Assembly: GCA_963971425.1 (NCBI GenBank)
Contig: OZ020519.1
Coordinates: 8,324,028-8,388,027 of the forward strand
Reading direction: 5' to 3'
DNA length: 64,000 bases
Source of the DNA: Bryoerythrophyllum caledonicum
Lineage: Eukaryota > Streptophyta > Bryopsida > Pottiales > Pottiaceae
Of this stretch, positions 43,853 through 56,444 are shown piece by piece; position 1 is the stretch's first letter; each line of letters starts with the position of its first letter. A model generated the notes under the pieces. That model saw only the letters and a list, made by a program, of their open reading frames with translations, searched no databases and was not told the DNA's origin. The position numbers and the translations under genes were made by a program.

Positions 43853-46800
43853 ATGCGCTACCATTCATCATCATCGCCGTCGTTGCACGCAACAGGCACG
43901 GATTGGCACCAGAGTGGCTCTGAACAATCAGTCGAGCGCTGCCCGTCATGTGGAATTCGGTAAGTTAGGTTTGGATTCCGGACTCAGAAACACCAGGGTT
44001 TGGTCCAGATTCCGCCGAGGTTGGGGCAATTTTTTTCTCGAATTTTTGTACAATTTCTCGAGTTGCGTCGAACTCACATCCCCGGGTTTGGCCTAGATTT
44101 CTGCAGTTCGGGGAATTTTAAGACAGGGTTTTAGCTCGGATTATTCTCCAGCTTGTGCGATTTCCCAGATTTCGCAATTGTTTTCTCGAACTGCGTTGCA
44201 CTCAGGGTTTGTGCAATGTTTTGCTCGAGTTTCCCTAGGTTGTGCATACCTAGGGTTTCTCAAATTCCTCCAGTTTGTCGATTTTTTTCTCGGGTTTCTT
44301 CATTCTGGGGAATTTTCTGACCGGGTTTCGGCTCGAATTTCTCTTGTTTGTGCCAAGGTAAGAAAGGTTTGTATGTGAGAAGAGCTTGACGCTCACTTAT
44401 TCTGAGAATTTATGATATAAGACGTGTAGGAACGGTCCCCCCCAAGGTCTTCCCCATGTTTTGGAGCGTTTTCCTTATTTCTAGGTTTTTCCCATGATTT
44501 GGAGAAGTTCTCAAGGTTTGCACTTTGTTCTATTCCCAACTCAGGAAATGGTGGTTTGGATGACAAGGGTTTGTGTGCGAGAGTCGCAAGAGATGATGTT
44601 TTCCCCCATGATTTGTATGCTTCGTCCTGATTTTTAGTTTTTCCCCTGAGTTTTTGTTTTCTCGATCTGGAGGTTTTTTAATGTTTTTATTTTTATAATG
44701 GTTTGGAATTTTAAGATAATTTCTTCATAATTTGAAGTATGTTTTTTTTGGAATTTGTGTTGTGGGAGCAGGATTTGTTGGAGTTGCCGGAGGGGCCGCC
44801 GGTGGGGGTGCCGCATGGGGAGGGGCCATCTTCCCAAGGGGCGGACATGCTCGGAGGCGGAGGTGAATGGTTGACGTGGAACCAGTTGGTGCCGGAGGAG
44901 GATGTGGTTGCCAGTTGCTGGACGCAGCTCATTGATGTGGAACAAGATGACGGCAGGGTAACACCTTTTTCCCTCTCCACATTTCTCTAGGAGTTGCACA
45001 TCTAGGTTCACATCTGAGATGGCGCAAGTAGCAGTCATTTGCACGAATTTTAAGTCAGGATTCATGGTGTTGCGAAAGTTTGTCTGTGTTGGTACTCTGG
45101 CTTGAACTTGGGTGATGGTTGTGGTTCTGCTTCATTTCCGAAATCTAGTTAAAATGGTGGTTGGCAAGGTAACACATTTTTTCCCTCTCCACGCATGCCA
45201 CATTTCTATAGGTGTTGCACATCTAGGACGACACCTGAGATGGCTTAAACAGCATGAATTTCATGGTGTTGTCTGTGTGGTACTCTGGCATGAACTTTGG
45301 TGATGGTAATGGTTTTGGTTCATATCCTGGATATAGTTAGTATGGTGGTTAGCAAGATGGTGGGAGGGTGAAGTTGTTGGCACATTGTTATGTACCAACT
45401 CCTGAGATGGCACAAACAGTAGTCATTGGCACGAATTTTAGGTCAGGATATGTTCACCTTAGTGGTAATTGGATTTCGTATAAAGGTAGACGTTGGATCA
45501 AGAGAGCATGGCATTAGGCGACGTTGGCGTCCTTGAATCGGTTTATGATGGAGGACATTTTTTGACTATCATATGAGATGTTTACGTCGGTTTTCTGATG
45601 TGTTGATTGCAGACGTTGTACCAGAGCGTAAGGTATACACCTCTTCAGGTTGAGCCTGCGGCGTCTCAACCACCTGCAACTGAGCAACAGCCAGCGAGTG
45701 AGTACATAGTGTTCTAAGACATTCATGGTATCTGTGTCTGTTGTAAGAGAATGTGACAGGTAGTGGGGATAGAAATGAAAGCGATGTAGTTATCATAGGT
45801 AAATTGGTTGGGGTTTTGTTCCTGAGACAGTGATGTCAACCCTGTTGGAATGCATGGCACTATCTATTCCTAAATAGTTACCTTCTTTAGGGTTGTTTTG
45901 GAAACTCATCCTCTTTGTTTTTTATCATACTGCTCTTTACTCACTGTTTACAATTAAAGAGCTTAGTAGTCTCTCAACTCAAGTGAGAAGTAGTGTTAGC
46001 CACCTTTATGAAGGAAGGAGAGGCCATGAATCTTAGCCACCTTTCCCCTCTTTGAGCTCTGATTTTAGAGACTCAGAGCTATTTAGGGCTGATTTAACAA
46101 CCTACAATGAGGAAAAAGAGGCCAAAACTCATGGTACCTTTAGAAGTAACTCTTTCGTTGTGGTTTTTAGGTTCAACAGGTGCTGTGTCTTCAGAGAGTC
46201 CGAAACCATCTTCAAAGTCACGGTTGCGATGGACTCCAGAGCTGCATGAGAAATTTGTTACTGCTGTGGCGCACCTTGGAGGAGCGGATCGTGAGTATTT
46301 TTAATATGTTTAATCTCCGGAATGCATTTGGCTGGTTCTTGCTGATCTGGAGAATTGAATATGTAAGATGCAAGGATCGTTTGATCCCTTAAAACTTATT
46401 GTTCTGTACAGGTGCAACCCCAAAGGCAGTGCTGAGATTGATGGGCGTGCAAGGAATCACCATCTATCATGTCAAAAGTCATCTCCAGGTTCGGGATTTT
46501 CTCGCTCAAATATGTCGTTTAAGTTATATGTAAAGTCACCTAAATAAGATACCTTTTCTTTGATTTACAAGACTACCTCTAACCTCACTCTAAATAGCTA
46601 TCAGATGAATGGAAGAGTTTGGTGGTCTTCAAACTTAAGGTAGAACTAGTTTGGTCGCCTTTGAAAAGGAAGAATCATGTTGTTGTACCATAACGCTTAG
46701 CCGCCTTTTTCCTTATTGAGTTGACTGTAGATTAATTGAGAGCTAATCAGGGCTGCTAAAATGAGAAAAGGGTCAAACTTATGGTACCTTTGCCTCACTT

Positions 46801-48087
46801 TAAATATGTACTACATTGGTGCACGGGATAGAAGAATGTTGGTCATTACTAGATACGGTATTCTCCCTCATTCTGCTTCCAAAAGGGTCGGTTATCCATG
46901 GTTCTCTAGTCCTTGCTTTGCATATTGTGATATTGCTGCGTTGGTGGTGTTTCAGAAGTACCGACTGGCGAAGTACATGCCAGAGATTTCAGAAGGTACA
47001 ACCCTTGTCCTTGTTTTAGCATCCTAAGCTCTTTCAGTTCTGTTTAGTTGCAAAGACTGACGTTGCAAAATGCGACATGCAGAAACCAAAGCTGAACGGA
47101 GAAAACAAGACAGCTTGTTCACGCCCCTTGACCTCGGATCGTAAGTTGAATTCCCCTTCCTAGTGATTCAGTTCTCTCTTTTGTGTTGTTTTCCCGGTCT
47201 AGGTGCAATTGGCATATTTATGAGTTTCCGTTCTTTGCTTACAGGAGCCACCAGATTGCACAAGCATTGCAGATGCAGATGGAGGTGCAGAAGAAGCTCC
47301 ATGAGCAGCTTGAGGTATGTTATCTATCATTGATGTGTACAGTTATCCGTAAAGTGCTACTAGAAGAAGAAGACGATGGAAATTTGATAAACTAGTTGAC
47401 GACGAGGTAAAGCTCTCTTAGAAGAAAACCTAAAATAAGATCTAGCTCTAAGCTTCCTTTGAAGACAAGCTACAGTTGTGTCAGGGAGTATTAATATTGT
47501 AGTAACCTAAGGCAACTCCTATAGCTAGTCTTCACTATTCATGAGTTCCTAGACTTTTTCCCATTCCTAGATTTGTGCTTGCCCAATCCAAGAAGGAATT
47601 AACCCATGCCAAGTTTAAAACACTAAAATTTTCGTCTGAAAAGAGAGGAGGTTAGGGAATCCTAGACAGAGGCTGACGTTACATCCTTTTTGCTAACCGA
47701 AATGGTGGAATTGCACTCCGACAGATCCAGCGAGAGCTGCAGCTCCGCATTGAAGCGCAAGGCCAGTCGCTCCAGAAGATGCTGGAGCAGCAGGCCAAGC
47801 TCCAACACCCTGATCTCCCAAGCGGCGCAGCACCAACTCCACCTCCTCTAATCCCACCCTCTTCCAACACCACCATTTGCGAGGAGGAGGAACAAAGACC
47901 TCCCACCGACACCGACACCAAAACAGAAGCAGAAGCTGCGGCAAACTCACCTCTCAGTCCAGAGCCTCCTGCTGCCAAGAGGACGCGCACTGACCAGGTA
48001 CCTCATTTTAGCACCAAACCTTCTTCATTCATCAGGGAAAATGGAGAGTCACCTCGGATATCTCGCCCGAAATCCGTGCAAGCCTGA
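43853..48087 (+). CDS. PHL: MYB-CC (PHR1-LIKE) transcription factor
   Basis: Nuclear GARP-type regulator; the PHR/PHL family binds P1BS sites (GNATATNC) and controls phosphate-starvation and related responses. A frame-consistent model of nine exons (43853..43959, 44738..44957, 45613..45697, 46171..46290, 46412..46488, 46956..46995, 47083..47140, 47245..47314, 47725..48087) gives 379 aa. The MYB-like domain spans exons 4-6: SKSRLRWTPELHEKFVTAVA, LGGADRATPKAVLRLMGVQG, ITIYHVKSHLQKYRLAKYMP. The MYB-CC coiled coil spans exons 8-9: QIAQALQMQMEVQKKLHEQL, then EIQRELQLRIEAQGQSLQKM. Both domains are complete. The C terminus is Pro/Thr/Glu-rich. The 5' end is less sure: exon 1 (MRYHSSSSPSLHATG...) fits only if exon 2 starts at 44738; a stronger-looking acceptor at 44772 breaks frame with it, in which case exon 1 would be untranslated and translation would start at 44847. 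Confidence 0.9.
44951..45440 (+). repeat. Tandem duplication in MYB-CC intron 2 including the splice donor
   Basis: The end of exon 2 plus its donor (GGCAGGGTAACAC) and about 200 bp of intron recur 211 bp on (GGCAAGGTAACAC at 45163-45175), followed in both by TTTTTCCCTCTCCAC, TTGCACATCTAGG, CTGAGATGG and GGTACTCTGGC. A third partial unit with CTGAGATGGCACAAACAGTA and CACGAATTTTA lies at 45400-45440. Confidence 0.75.
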
Positions 48088-48737
48088 AGGAAACGCTACA
48101 AACTAGTCGAAGTTTCTACGAGAGGCCTTGTATTTTTACAGAGAAAATCCTTCTTCTTGTGGAGTTCAATGTCCACAAGAAGGCGGAGAAAGCTCTTTGT
48201 ACAATGACCAGAACAGCGCGAGGTGGGGATCATCTGATTTTTTTTCTCTGAAAGAAGTCTCTGGGAGTTTTGGCTGTGAGTATTTTATGGTAAGATTTCT
48301 GGCTTTTAATGATAGAAACTTACAGCCAAACTCTTGGTTAATCTTTGAGGCTAGCTCTGATTCATGGCACTCCTTTGAGTAGGGTTGTGAAAGTTTTGGG
48401 AAGCTGAGGAATTGTCAACAGTTAATTTTTTTCTTAATTAGGAGGCTCGAAAGTGAGCCCTTTTTTTTTTTTCTGTAACAGTTGTTATATGTGTTACTCT
48501 GGAGTTTTGGTTGCCGTTCTCCAAGCGTGTTATTTTTTGGATTATGATACTTAACCCGCTTGACTTGGGTTGAATTCATTGTGTGTCTTGCCCTTTGTTG
48601 TTTTAGCTTAACATCGTTCTCTTGAAAAAGCTTTAGCTCTTGTAAGTCAATAATTTGCAGATTACATGATTATACAGGAGGCGCTGTTTCTAACATCAGG
48701 TACACTCTTAATTTACTGTGGGTTATCACTCGCTTAA
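48088..48737 (+). other. MYB-CC 3' UTR and flank
   Basis: T-rich DNA after the stop codon, without a second gene. The transcript end is not defined by a clear signal. Confidence 0.4.
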
Positions 48738-49570
48738 TCCGGAGGGGGTCAATTTTCCCCTTGGGTAAGGACGAGCAAGGGGTCAATTCTCCTTGCCTTT
48801 TTACTATTTTCAACCGTAGGATTTTCAAGCCAACTACTACAAGAAAACACCCTAAAAATTTCGTAAACTTTGGCCATATGGATCAAAAGATAAATGCATT
48901 TGAAGAATGCAGAATTGTTTTTTTCTGTTGTGCCTGGACTGGTTCAGCATACTTTGACTCAAGATAATGGCATTTATTTCCATTACACATTGCATACACT
49001 CAATGTTCTACCTTGTGTTGAGTCATTGCATGCCAAAAATCACAAGTAATGGAGTGTTTATGAAAAGAAAAACGGACGGGGAACAAGTAGGGGTATAGAA
49101 AGTGGCTCTTTACTTAGGAAAGCAATTTTATTTTTTAAACAAAGAAATAATTGTTCGATCCGAAATCCAAATGGTGAATAGAATAAGAATGTGATATTCT
49201 AACAATAGAAAAAAAAATTCAAACACGGTTAAATCCTTAATTTCTATGCGTTTTTAAGTGCTAACAATGAAGGTTGCCAAGAACTTTCCTTCACTACCAA
49301 GCCGCCTCAAAAAAGTGCAATTGTTATCTCTACAATAGCACTATTCATCTCTATAGTACTCTACCCAACTTCCAAAAGAGTCGAGCTTTTCATGTTTGAA
49401 GCACCATAACTTTTATCCTGTAAGTCAAAAAATAAATAAATAAAACTTGCAAAGATAACCCATATTTCTATTAGCGATAAACATTTCAAGAAGTTTTCTT
49501 AAGAAATGGACTTTTAGGAACTTGCCCAAAATCAATTTGTCTCCGGTAGGGACAAATTGTCCTTTAGGGG
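48738..49570 (-). mobile_element. TTAA-flanked element, copy 6 (833 bp)
   Basis: The right end GTCCTTTAGGGG before TTAA (49571-49574) and a subterminal hairpin GACAAATTGTC are clear. The left end, after TTAA at 48734, is weak and mixed with a Mutator-MITE-like end (GGGTCAATT...GGGTAAGGACGAGCAAGG). The body is shared, inverted, with 9834-10673 (TGAGTCATTGCATGCC, TTGGCAAGAACTTTCC). Confidence 0.55.
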
Positions 49571-49797
49571 TTAAGTAGAGCCCACATTAAAAATATCTAC
49601 TTTTAATTTGCTTCATGAACCTTGCCTTTGATTAACCCCTCTCTTTGCTTATAGAGATGGTCAAGCTTGGTGGTCTCATTGAACTAATTTAAATTACTCA
49701 TTGAACTTGAAAACTAATTCACCATGTTCGTAGCCTTGCTTCATAGTCTTTCACATGACATAGTTTTAGATCTCATTTTAAATCTCATTTAACTTAA

Positions 49798-50692
49798 CCC
49801 ATAAAGGTTGAGGGGACTCTTGAAGGATTGGGCAGGTTCCTACTCTGTCAATTTGTAACATTCCTTTTTGGATTTTATACTATGAATGGACTTTACAAAA
49901 CGCTTTGTGTGAGTAGAAATTTTTCCTAAATCCAACATTTAATGAAAAAGTTATAGAGTTTGAATTTCAAATCGGTAGAGCGGGCACGTTGGGCAACTCC
50001 AAAAGCTTTTGCTAGAACATTATTACATGTGTGATTTTTAGTACAAGCAAGTAATATTATTTCCTTTCATTTTGTCAAAAAACATCTCTTGTCCGTAATG
50101 AAAAATAGCCCATTAACGCAAGTCAAACATTTTCACATATTGTCACACATTGTTGGGCAAGGTCTCAAAAAAAAATTCTTGTTGATTACATAAAACTTAG
50201 GGATCTTCATATTTTTTACATTTCATTTCTTCTACTACACAATGTGATGTAAACCTTCCTATTGATTGTTTGAATTCTTCTTCTAAAACATATTTAGTTT
50301 GCAAAAAATTAAAACGTGAATTGGCAATTTTTGAACCTCCACTCCTTGCACAATTGTTTTGAATATGCTACACTTCTAAACCTCTAGAAATTGTTGTAGT
50401 GTACAAGGAAATAATATCATGACTAACATGATGGTAATGAATTTAGACCTCGTGTAGAGCAGAAACTTGAAACAAAGCGAAGTCAACATTTGCTAGTCCA
50501 CACAACAAAGGGAAGAAAATGAACCATTTTTTCTACTTCAAGCACTATAATCTTTCAATAAGTGTGATCAAAGCTTATGAAATTTTGTGAGGAAATTACT
50601 AAAGAAGTCTACATTGAGATCCTACAATTAGATGTAGAAATAAAAGTTTTTGATTCCCTCCTTACTAAGTTACTGGTAGTTTTTTCACGCCC
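49798..50692 (-). mobile_element. TTAA-flanked element, copy 7 (895 bp)
   Basis: Starts after TTAA 49794-49797 with CCCATAAAGG and ends at TTAA 50693-50696. The body is the reverse of 2441-3842: AGCGGGCACGTTGGGCAACT, CAAGTCAAACATTTTCACA, CCTCCACTCCTTGCACAATT, GAAAATGAACCATTTT. No coding capacity. Confidence 0.65.
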
Positions 50693-50696
50693 TTAA

Positions 50697-51483
50697 CCCT
50701 TTGGCACCCAATTCATATTTCTTCAAAACCAAGAAATGCGCTGAGTTTTTTCTTTGAGCTAACTTTGACAAAGATGCAATACTTAATTTTAGTATCCAAC
50801 CTTAAAAAATTGAACTCAAACCAAGATCTAAACTTTGGAAAAATACTGTAGAACATCCAAAGGTTGCTGGAAAATATTATAGTGTTTGAAGTATAAGTAT
50901 TGAAAATTGTGGACTTTGGAGTGTATACTACTTTATCCGTCAATAGATTCTTGCAAGAATTTTTGTACTTTGAGTAAAAGAGGTTCACATATGCTTTATG
51001 TTGATAGCTTTGCATTGACATATCATATGTGAAGAAAAAATTTATACATAAGTATTGATGATTTTTTTACTTTTGTCTACTTGATTGTATACAAAAAATG
51101 TTCCAAACTTATACAAATTAAAACAAAAGTTTTGTACACGATGACAAAGATCAACAATCACAAAACAATGAGGAATCTCTAAAAGACAAATTTCAATCAA
51201 AATTTAAGACCAAATTCATTTTGCATGTGTTTGAATTACAACATACCAATATGCGACATGGTATTCATTGTATTTTGTTGTATTTGATGTATTTTGTGTT
51301 GTATTCCTAGATTTTCCATTGATTCTACAACTCTAAATCATGATCTGTTTTTTGCAAAGTGTTCACGTAATGTATGCGCAAATCTGAACTTTACATTTCA
51401 CAATCTAATTCCTCATGGATTTCATGAAAAATGAGTTTAAACACCTAAATTGTTCCATTTTGGGCCTCCTCGACGCCAAAGGG
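50697..51483. mobile_element. TTAA-flanked element of a sister family (787 bp)
   Basis: Shares the TTAA at 50693-50696 with the preceding element. Ends CCCTTTGGCACC and, inverted, CCCTTTGGCGTC; the right flank is TTTA. Its body is unlike the other TTAA elements. Confidence 0.5.
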
Positions 51484-53196
51484 TTTAGTCACCTCCTCTA
51501 TGTAGCCCCAATTACTGTCATAAGATCATAAAGTAGAGGGTGAAATACGAGGTCACTCCTCTCACTTTAAAAAAAATTCAAATGTGTTAGTCAATCCAAG
51601 AAAATTTAGAGATGCAAACCAACCACCACTTCACAAGATGTTGGTTGTCATCTCACTTTTTTCTTGAAGTATACTACGATGCTAAGAATCGTGAGCAAGA
51701 GCGATGCATAGTCTGACAATTGATAGAACTTTGAGAACTTTGAGCCAAAAGTACCTCTAACAATGAATACAGAGTTTCCTGAGGGACTCTCGGAGATCTA
51801 AAAATATGGCGTGTGGAGGCAAAGTTTGGCAAGTCTTGACTATGTTAAAGGCCCCATTGGGTCAAGGTGACTATTGCATGGCCTAAAAAGATTAGGTTGA
51901 AGCCGGCCCACTAAGGATGCTCTTAGAATGTATGTCACCCTCGTTACCATTACAATTTCAAGTATATACTATGGATAGAGGATTTTTCTGGTAACATAGA
52001 AGTTGGCGTAAAAAACATTAGAATGTGGACTCATGTTTCAAATGGGTTGTGAGTCTTTCAAGAAACACACACTAAGATAAGCCCCCCTAAAACCGACAAG
52101 TTAAGAAATATGCATATATGGAGACGGGAGATGATTACACTATTATTTTCCAGTGATAGCTAATATAATTACAATTCCAACCTAAGTGATTTCATATTTT
52201 TCCAATGAAAACAGAATTACTTATGAATTTTCAAACTGTGCAGCCATGTTTAGTGCGTGGCCAGTAGTAGGTACCTCATATCCAACGACCAAAAGTAAGG
52301 GTCTTGACTACCGGTAATAGCAAACTTCCATTTGGATCTGAGTTGATGGTAAAGGGATGAAAGAGGGTTGGATATACCCCAATTTTATAGGCGTTGTTGG
52401 CTATGGGTTTTTGTTGGTTACGGGGGAGCTTACCTTAGATGTCATACAAACACAATGTCCTCACATCGAGAAAGTCTGCTACTGTATCCCAGAAGAATAT
52501 CCAATTGCCACGAGTCTCCTACATAGTGATTGAATGTTCAAGTGTCCATGTCACATTACGTGTGGAATCCTCATGTAGTTTATCCATTTAGAATTTTGAT
52601 GGATCTGCGGCCGATCATGAATATATTGGGGTCAGAGAAAACTTCCTGTCTTCCATTGTTTACGAACTTATGCCAAGTTACTTTGTTGTAGAAGGACAAC
52701 AAATACAACACATCCCAATTTGTAGGACAGGATCCATTCACAACATGATTCTTTCACAACACTCTTCTCACACCATTCTAGAACATCATCATTCATATAC
52801 TTTGTAATCTTTGAAAAACATTGTTGTACACAATTTTGGGTTTCCTAAATTACTTTAGTAGAGTGAATCAAATGGAAATTGAAGGACAACAAATACATGT
52901 TTCTTATGCCCCGGTTGTATCAAAAAAAGGTTCAAACCTATTGGAGTTGGTGCTACATGTGTTGGTGTGCACACCAACATGATTTCATTGACGGATTATC
53001 CATGCTTGTTGCTATATTTTTTAAAAATCTCTACCAGTACAAGGAAGGGCGAGGTGAGCTGGAGTTACAAGAGGTCAAAGTGAAAGTTGAGGTTTGTATT
53101 GTGTCGTTAGTAGAGCCATTGTTTTTTTATCGTCATGTTTGAGTTAATCCCTCCACTTTTGCATTTTGAAACTAAGTATAAATAGTAATTAACATT
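51484..53196. other. Intergenic DNA without a recognised gene
   Basis: A fragment at 51500-51560 resembles one end of the AGAGTTTT MITE. Short frames (for example 52879-53142 plus) are not convincing. Confidence 0.4.
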
Positions 53197-53523
53197 AGAG
53201 TTTTCCTGATAGTGAAAGGGGGTCTCCTTGTATGTTACCTGGTACTATGATTGGTCTTATGTTTATAACTGAGATCACATGGAAAGGATGGCTTAATTTG
53301 GGAAAGATGTGGAGAAACTATGGTCAACTCTTTGAGAATTTAAGGTACTATGGGTAAGCTATAGCTGACATTAGGTAGGGCATAAGAGAATTGATTGCCA
53401 TGCATTTAATTGGTGCATGAAAAAGGACCATGAAATTATTCATACTCTCTTTGTTTCCATACTTAAATCTCACCCCAACTTTTCATTTCTTTCCTCGTCT
53501 AAATTGACTTTCAAATAAACTCT
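53197..53523 (+). mobile_element. AGAGTTTT-ended MITE, copy 3 (327 bp)
   Basis: Ends AGAGTTTTCCTGATAGTG and TGACTTTCAAATAAACTCT, flanked by ATT. Colinear with 21398-21724 but more diverged, so older. Confidence 0.75.
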
Positions 53524-53975
53524 ATTATGTCCGATCTAGTGTTATATATTCTCTTACATTTTAATATTATGGATTGGTCATAATTACCTTTTTAGAAATT
53601 GGTTCAAGAGATTTGTTAATCCTATAATACTGGAGACGGCTTCGGTAGTAGTGCTTAGGAAATTCCGCGGCACTTAAGGTCAAACTATAGAATGATAGTC
53701 CAGGACGTACCGTAGCCTAGGGTTGGGTTTAGCACTTGCTTGCGGAATGATTATTTATTTTACAAAAAGTAGGTTCTGTAGATTGTTTATCATAAATTAA
53801 AAAAATCTGGCTAAAGAAATGTAGGAAACTTCAAATTATGGCTGAAGAAATCTCTAACCAAAAAATTAAAGGTACCCCAAAGGAAAACAAATACTAGAAG
53901 CTGAGACAAAATCAGATAAAAGGAGGACGTGCTACAATACTACCACCTCAAGAGTGTCTAATCATTCAACAATTT

Positions 53976-54318
53976 CCGTGTCTAATTTCCCGACTTTGAT
54001 TTCATCAAGTATATTTACCATATCCAACCCTAAAATTCTGAATCCAAACCTAGCCATGGTATCATGACTCCTTAACCGCAAATCGCCAATAATGCAACAT
54101 ATGCATTCATTAAAAAAACTCCCTCTTCAAGAACACTATGAGGCCGTGTCTAATTTCCTTCTTTTTTCCGACTTTGATTTAATCAATTATTTTTGCCAAA
54201 TCCAACCCTTAGATACGGTATCCAAACCTAGCCATAGTATCCAAACTCCTTAACCGCAAATCGCCAATAATGCAACGTAAGCATTCATTAAAAAGAATCC
54301 CTCTTTAAGAACACTATG
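53976..54318 (+). repeat. Two-copy tandem duplication, 168-bp period
   Basis: CCGTGTCTAATTTCC at 53976 and 54144, with shared AACCTAGCCATGGTATC-like and CTCCTTAACCGCAAATCGCC blocks. It lies about 2.1 kb upstream of the 121-aa coding region and 0.5-1 kb upstream of its probable leader. Confidence 0.8.
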
Positions 54319-54960
54319 GGGCCCACACCACCTCAACCCTAACCCCACACCACCCTAACCCTTAGCCCACACCTCACTTGAATACACAATGGGGCCCACC
54401 GCCAGCAAATAGGAAACCCTAAACCCGCCCGTCCAGCCTGGCCTCCACAAGCCACCCCCTGACACGTCGGATCCCACAAGCAATCCCAGCTGGCCGCTGC
54501 CTCGCCTCGTCACCATCCATTCCAAGCACCAAATCCACCAAAACCACCCGCTCCAATCTACCACCCGCATAGATAACCACCACTGACCCCTTTCAGGCGT
54601 CTGCATTCAAGGGGTCCCAAAGGCCACTTTCCTGTACGCACAGAGTACATCCCATCTCCCCTCATTTCACGCATTTGCACTCCAGGCGGCGCTCCATAAT
54701 ATCTCGCGATCACACAAAACCGTCACCGGATCCAAAAACCACTTCCCATTGGAAAGGTACACTCATCCGTTGTTTTGGTAGATTTGTGTGGTGGATGATC
54801 TATGATTTTACAGCGGTGCCCTATTCGCTACGATCCGGACACAAAACCATCACGGAGTCCAAAGCCCGCTTTCTAGGGGATGGGTACATTCGACACTCTT
54901 GGATCTACGCTGTTTGTTTTTGGCGTCAGAGGTTTGGCTGCGGTGAGGAAGCTCTAGAGG

Positions 54961-55050
54961 AGAGTGAGAGAGAGAGACGCAGACAGTCACGGAGAGAGTG
55001 AGAGTGAGAGTGAGAGTGCGAGAGAGCGAGAGAGAGAGAGAGAGAGAGAC
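54961..55050 (+). repeat. GA-rich microsatellite in the leader of the 121-aa gene
   Basis: AGAGAGAGACG and GAGTGAGAGTGAGAGTG units. GA tracts in plant leaders and promoters are binding sites for BBR/BPC proteins; a role here is inference. Confidence 0.6.
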
Positions 55051-56444
55051 GGAGCTGGTGGAGTTGTGCATTGCGTTTTCGCGGGAGCGCTCAGGTGGTT
55101 CAGGTATGGGGATCTTGCGTCCTGTTGTGTTCTAGTTTTGGTGCTGCATTTTCGCTGTGTTTTTGGTTCATTTTCGGGAGTGAAATTTTCCGGAAGTGGC
55201 GGAGGTTGTGTGTGCGGGGCTTGGAGTGGCGTTCTTGTGATCTTTGTTTGTTACTTGCGTCGTTAGCGCTGTTGTGATGAGGTTTTTGTGGTAATTTGGT
55301 TTTAGAATGGATGCCGTGGCTCTTTTTCTGTTGTTAAGCCAGTTTTTCATTTGCGATGAGCTGCGGCTGGTGTTTCTGTGAGCGGTGTTTTCCTCTTGTT
55401 TTGTAGTTTTTTGCTTTCTGGTTCATTTCGCTTTTGGTTGTGCGATCGGAAGTTTTTGCTTCGGTTCTGTTTGAGCTGTCGAATTTTTGAGACTCTGATT
55501 ACGCTGCTACATCGTGTGTAGTGACTTTTGTTTAAGGTGCGAAGCGCTTCTGGCAAGTAATTATCGTCGAGACATTTTTGAGATCTGTCTCCTGTTTGCG
55601 TTCGGCGTGTGTCTTGCTTTGGTTGAAGAGTTTCTCTGTGCTGTTTGTATGCTCATTTAAGCTATGATAGGGAAGATCAGAGGATGCATGTGAAGCTGTC
55701 GACTTTCGATGCATTTTTTATTTGTGAATGTGGAAGCCGTTTTTTAAGTGGCTTCTGAGCAGATATTTGTGAGGGGCATTCAGTAGATGCCTATGAAGAA
55801 TCTGTTTATGATCATGCGTTCTTCCACGCGGTTAAATTGTTATTAAGAGCTTTTAAAATCTTTAAGGGGAATCCTTTTTCTCTCCGGAATTGCTCCATTA
55901 AGCTAGGCGATCTCGCACGGATTGGTCTAATCTTACCGTGGACTAATCCAGAAAATTTGGGCGAAGCACTTTTCTGTTGTTTGGATGCACATGGTTGCGG
56001 GGAGCCAATTATGTAGTCTTGTTTTAATGTGTATTCGGGTAGGTCTTTTAGCGATTGCTGTGTTTAGTTCTTGTCATGTTCATAATCTCGCAATTCGATA
56101 GAAAGTGTCGATTTACAATTGTAATGTTATCTATCGCATTAGAATCACACATGAAACGCGGATCTGTTTATGTTACTCCAATTTTTTTCACATCTCACCT
56201 GTCTTATAAGAACATCTTTTCTTTGTCGCTATACAAGCGTCTCCGTTTGCTTCGGTATGAATACTTCCATCGAAATGAGATGTATTTGAAACTGAAGTGG
56301 AGGAATTGTGCGTCATCAGTTAAGGCCTCGATGCTTCTGTAATCCACGCGTTTACAAGAGATACATTTCGCGCTGAAGAGTTGCTGACGATAATTCTTTT
56401 TCAAACCTGCAGCATCATAATTTCAGACTAAGACATACTAGGAC

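Noticed and set aside
52430-52660. Weak resemblance on the minus strand to part of a Ty3/gypsy retroelement
   Set aside because: The similarity is a few scattered residues in broken DNA. At most a very old fossil, not enough to annotate.
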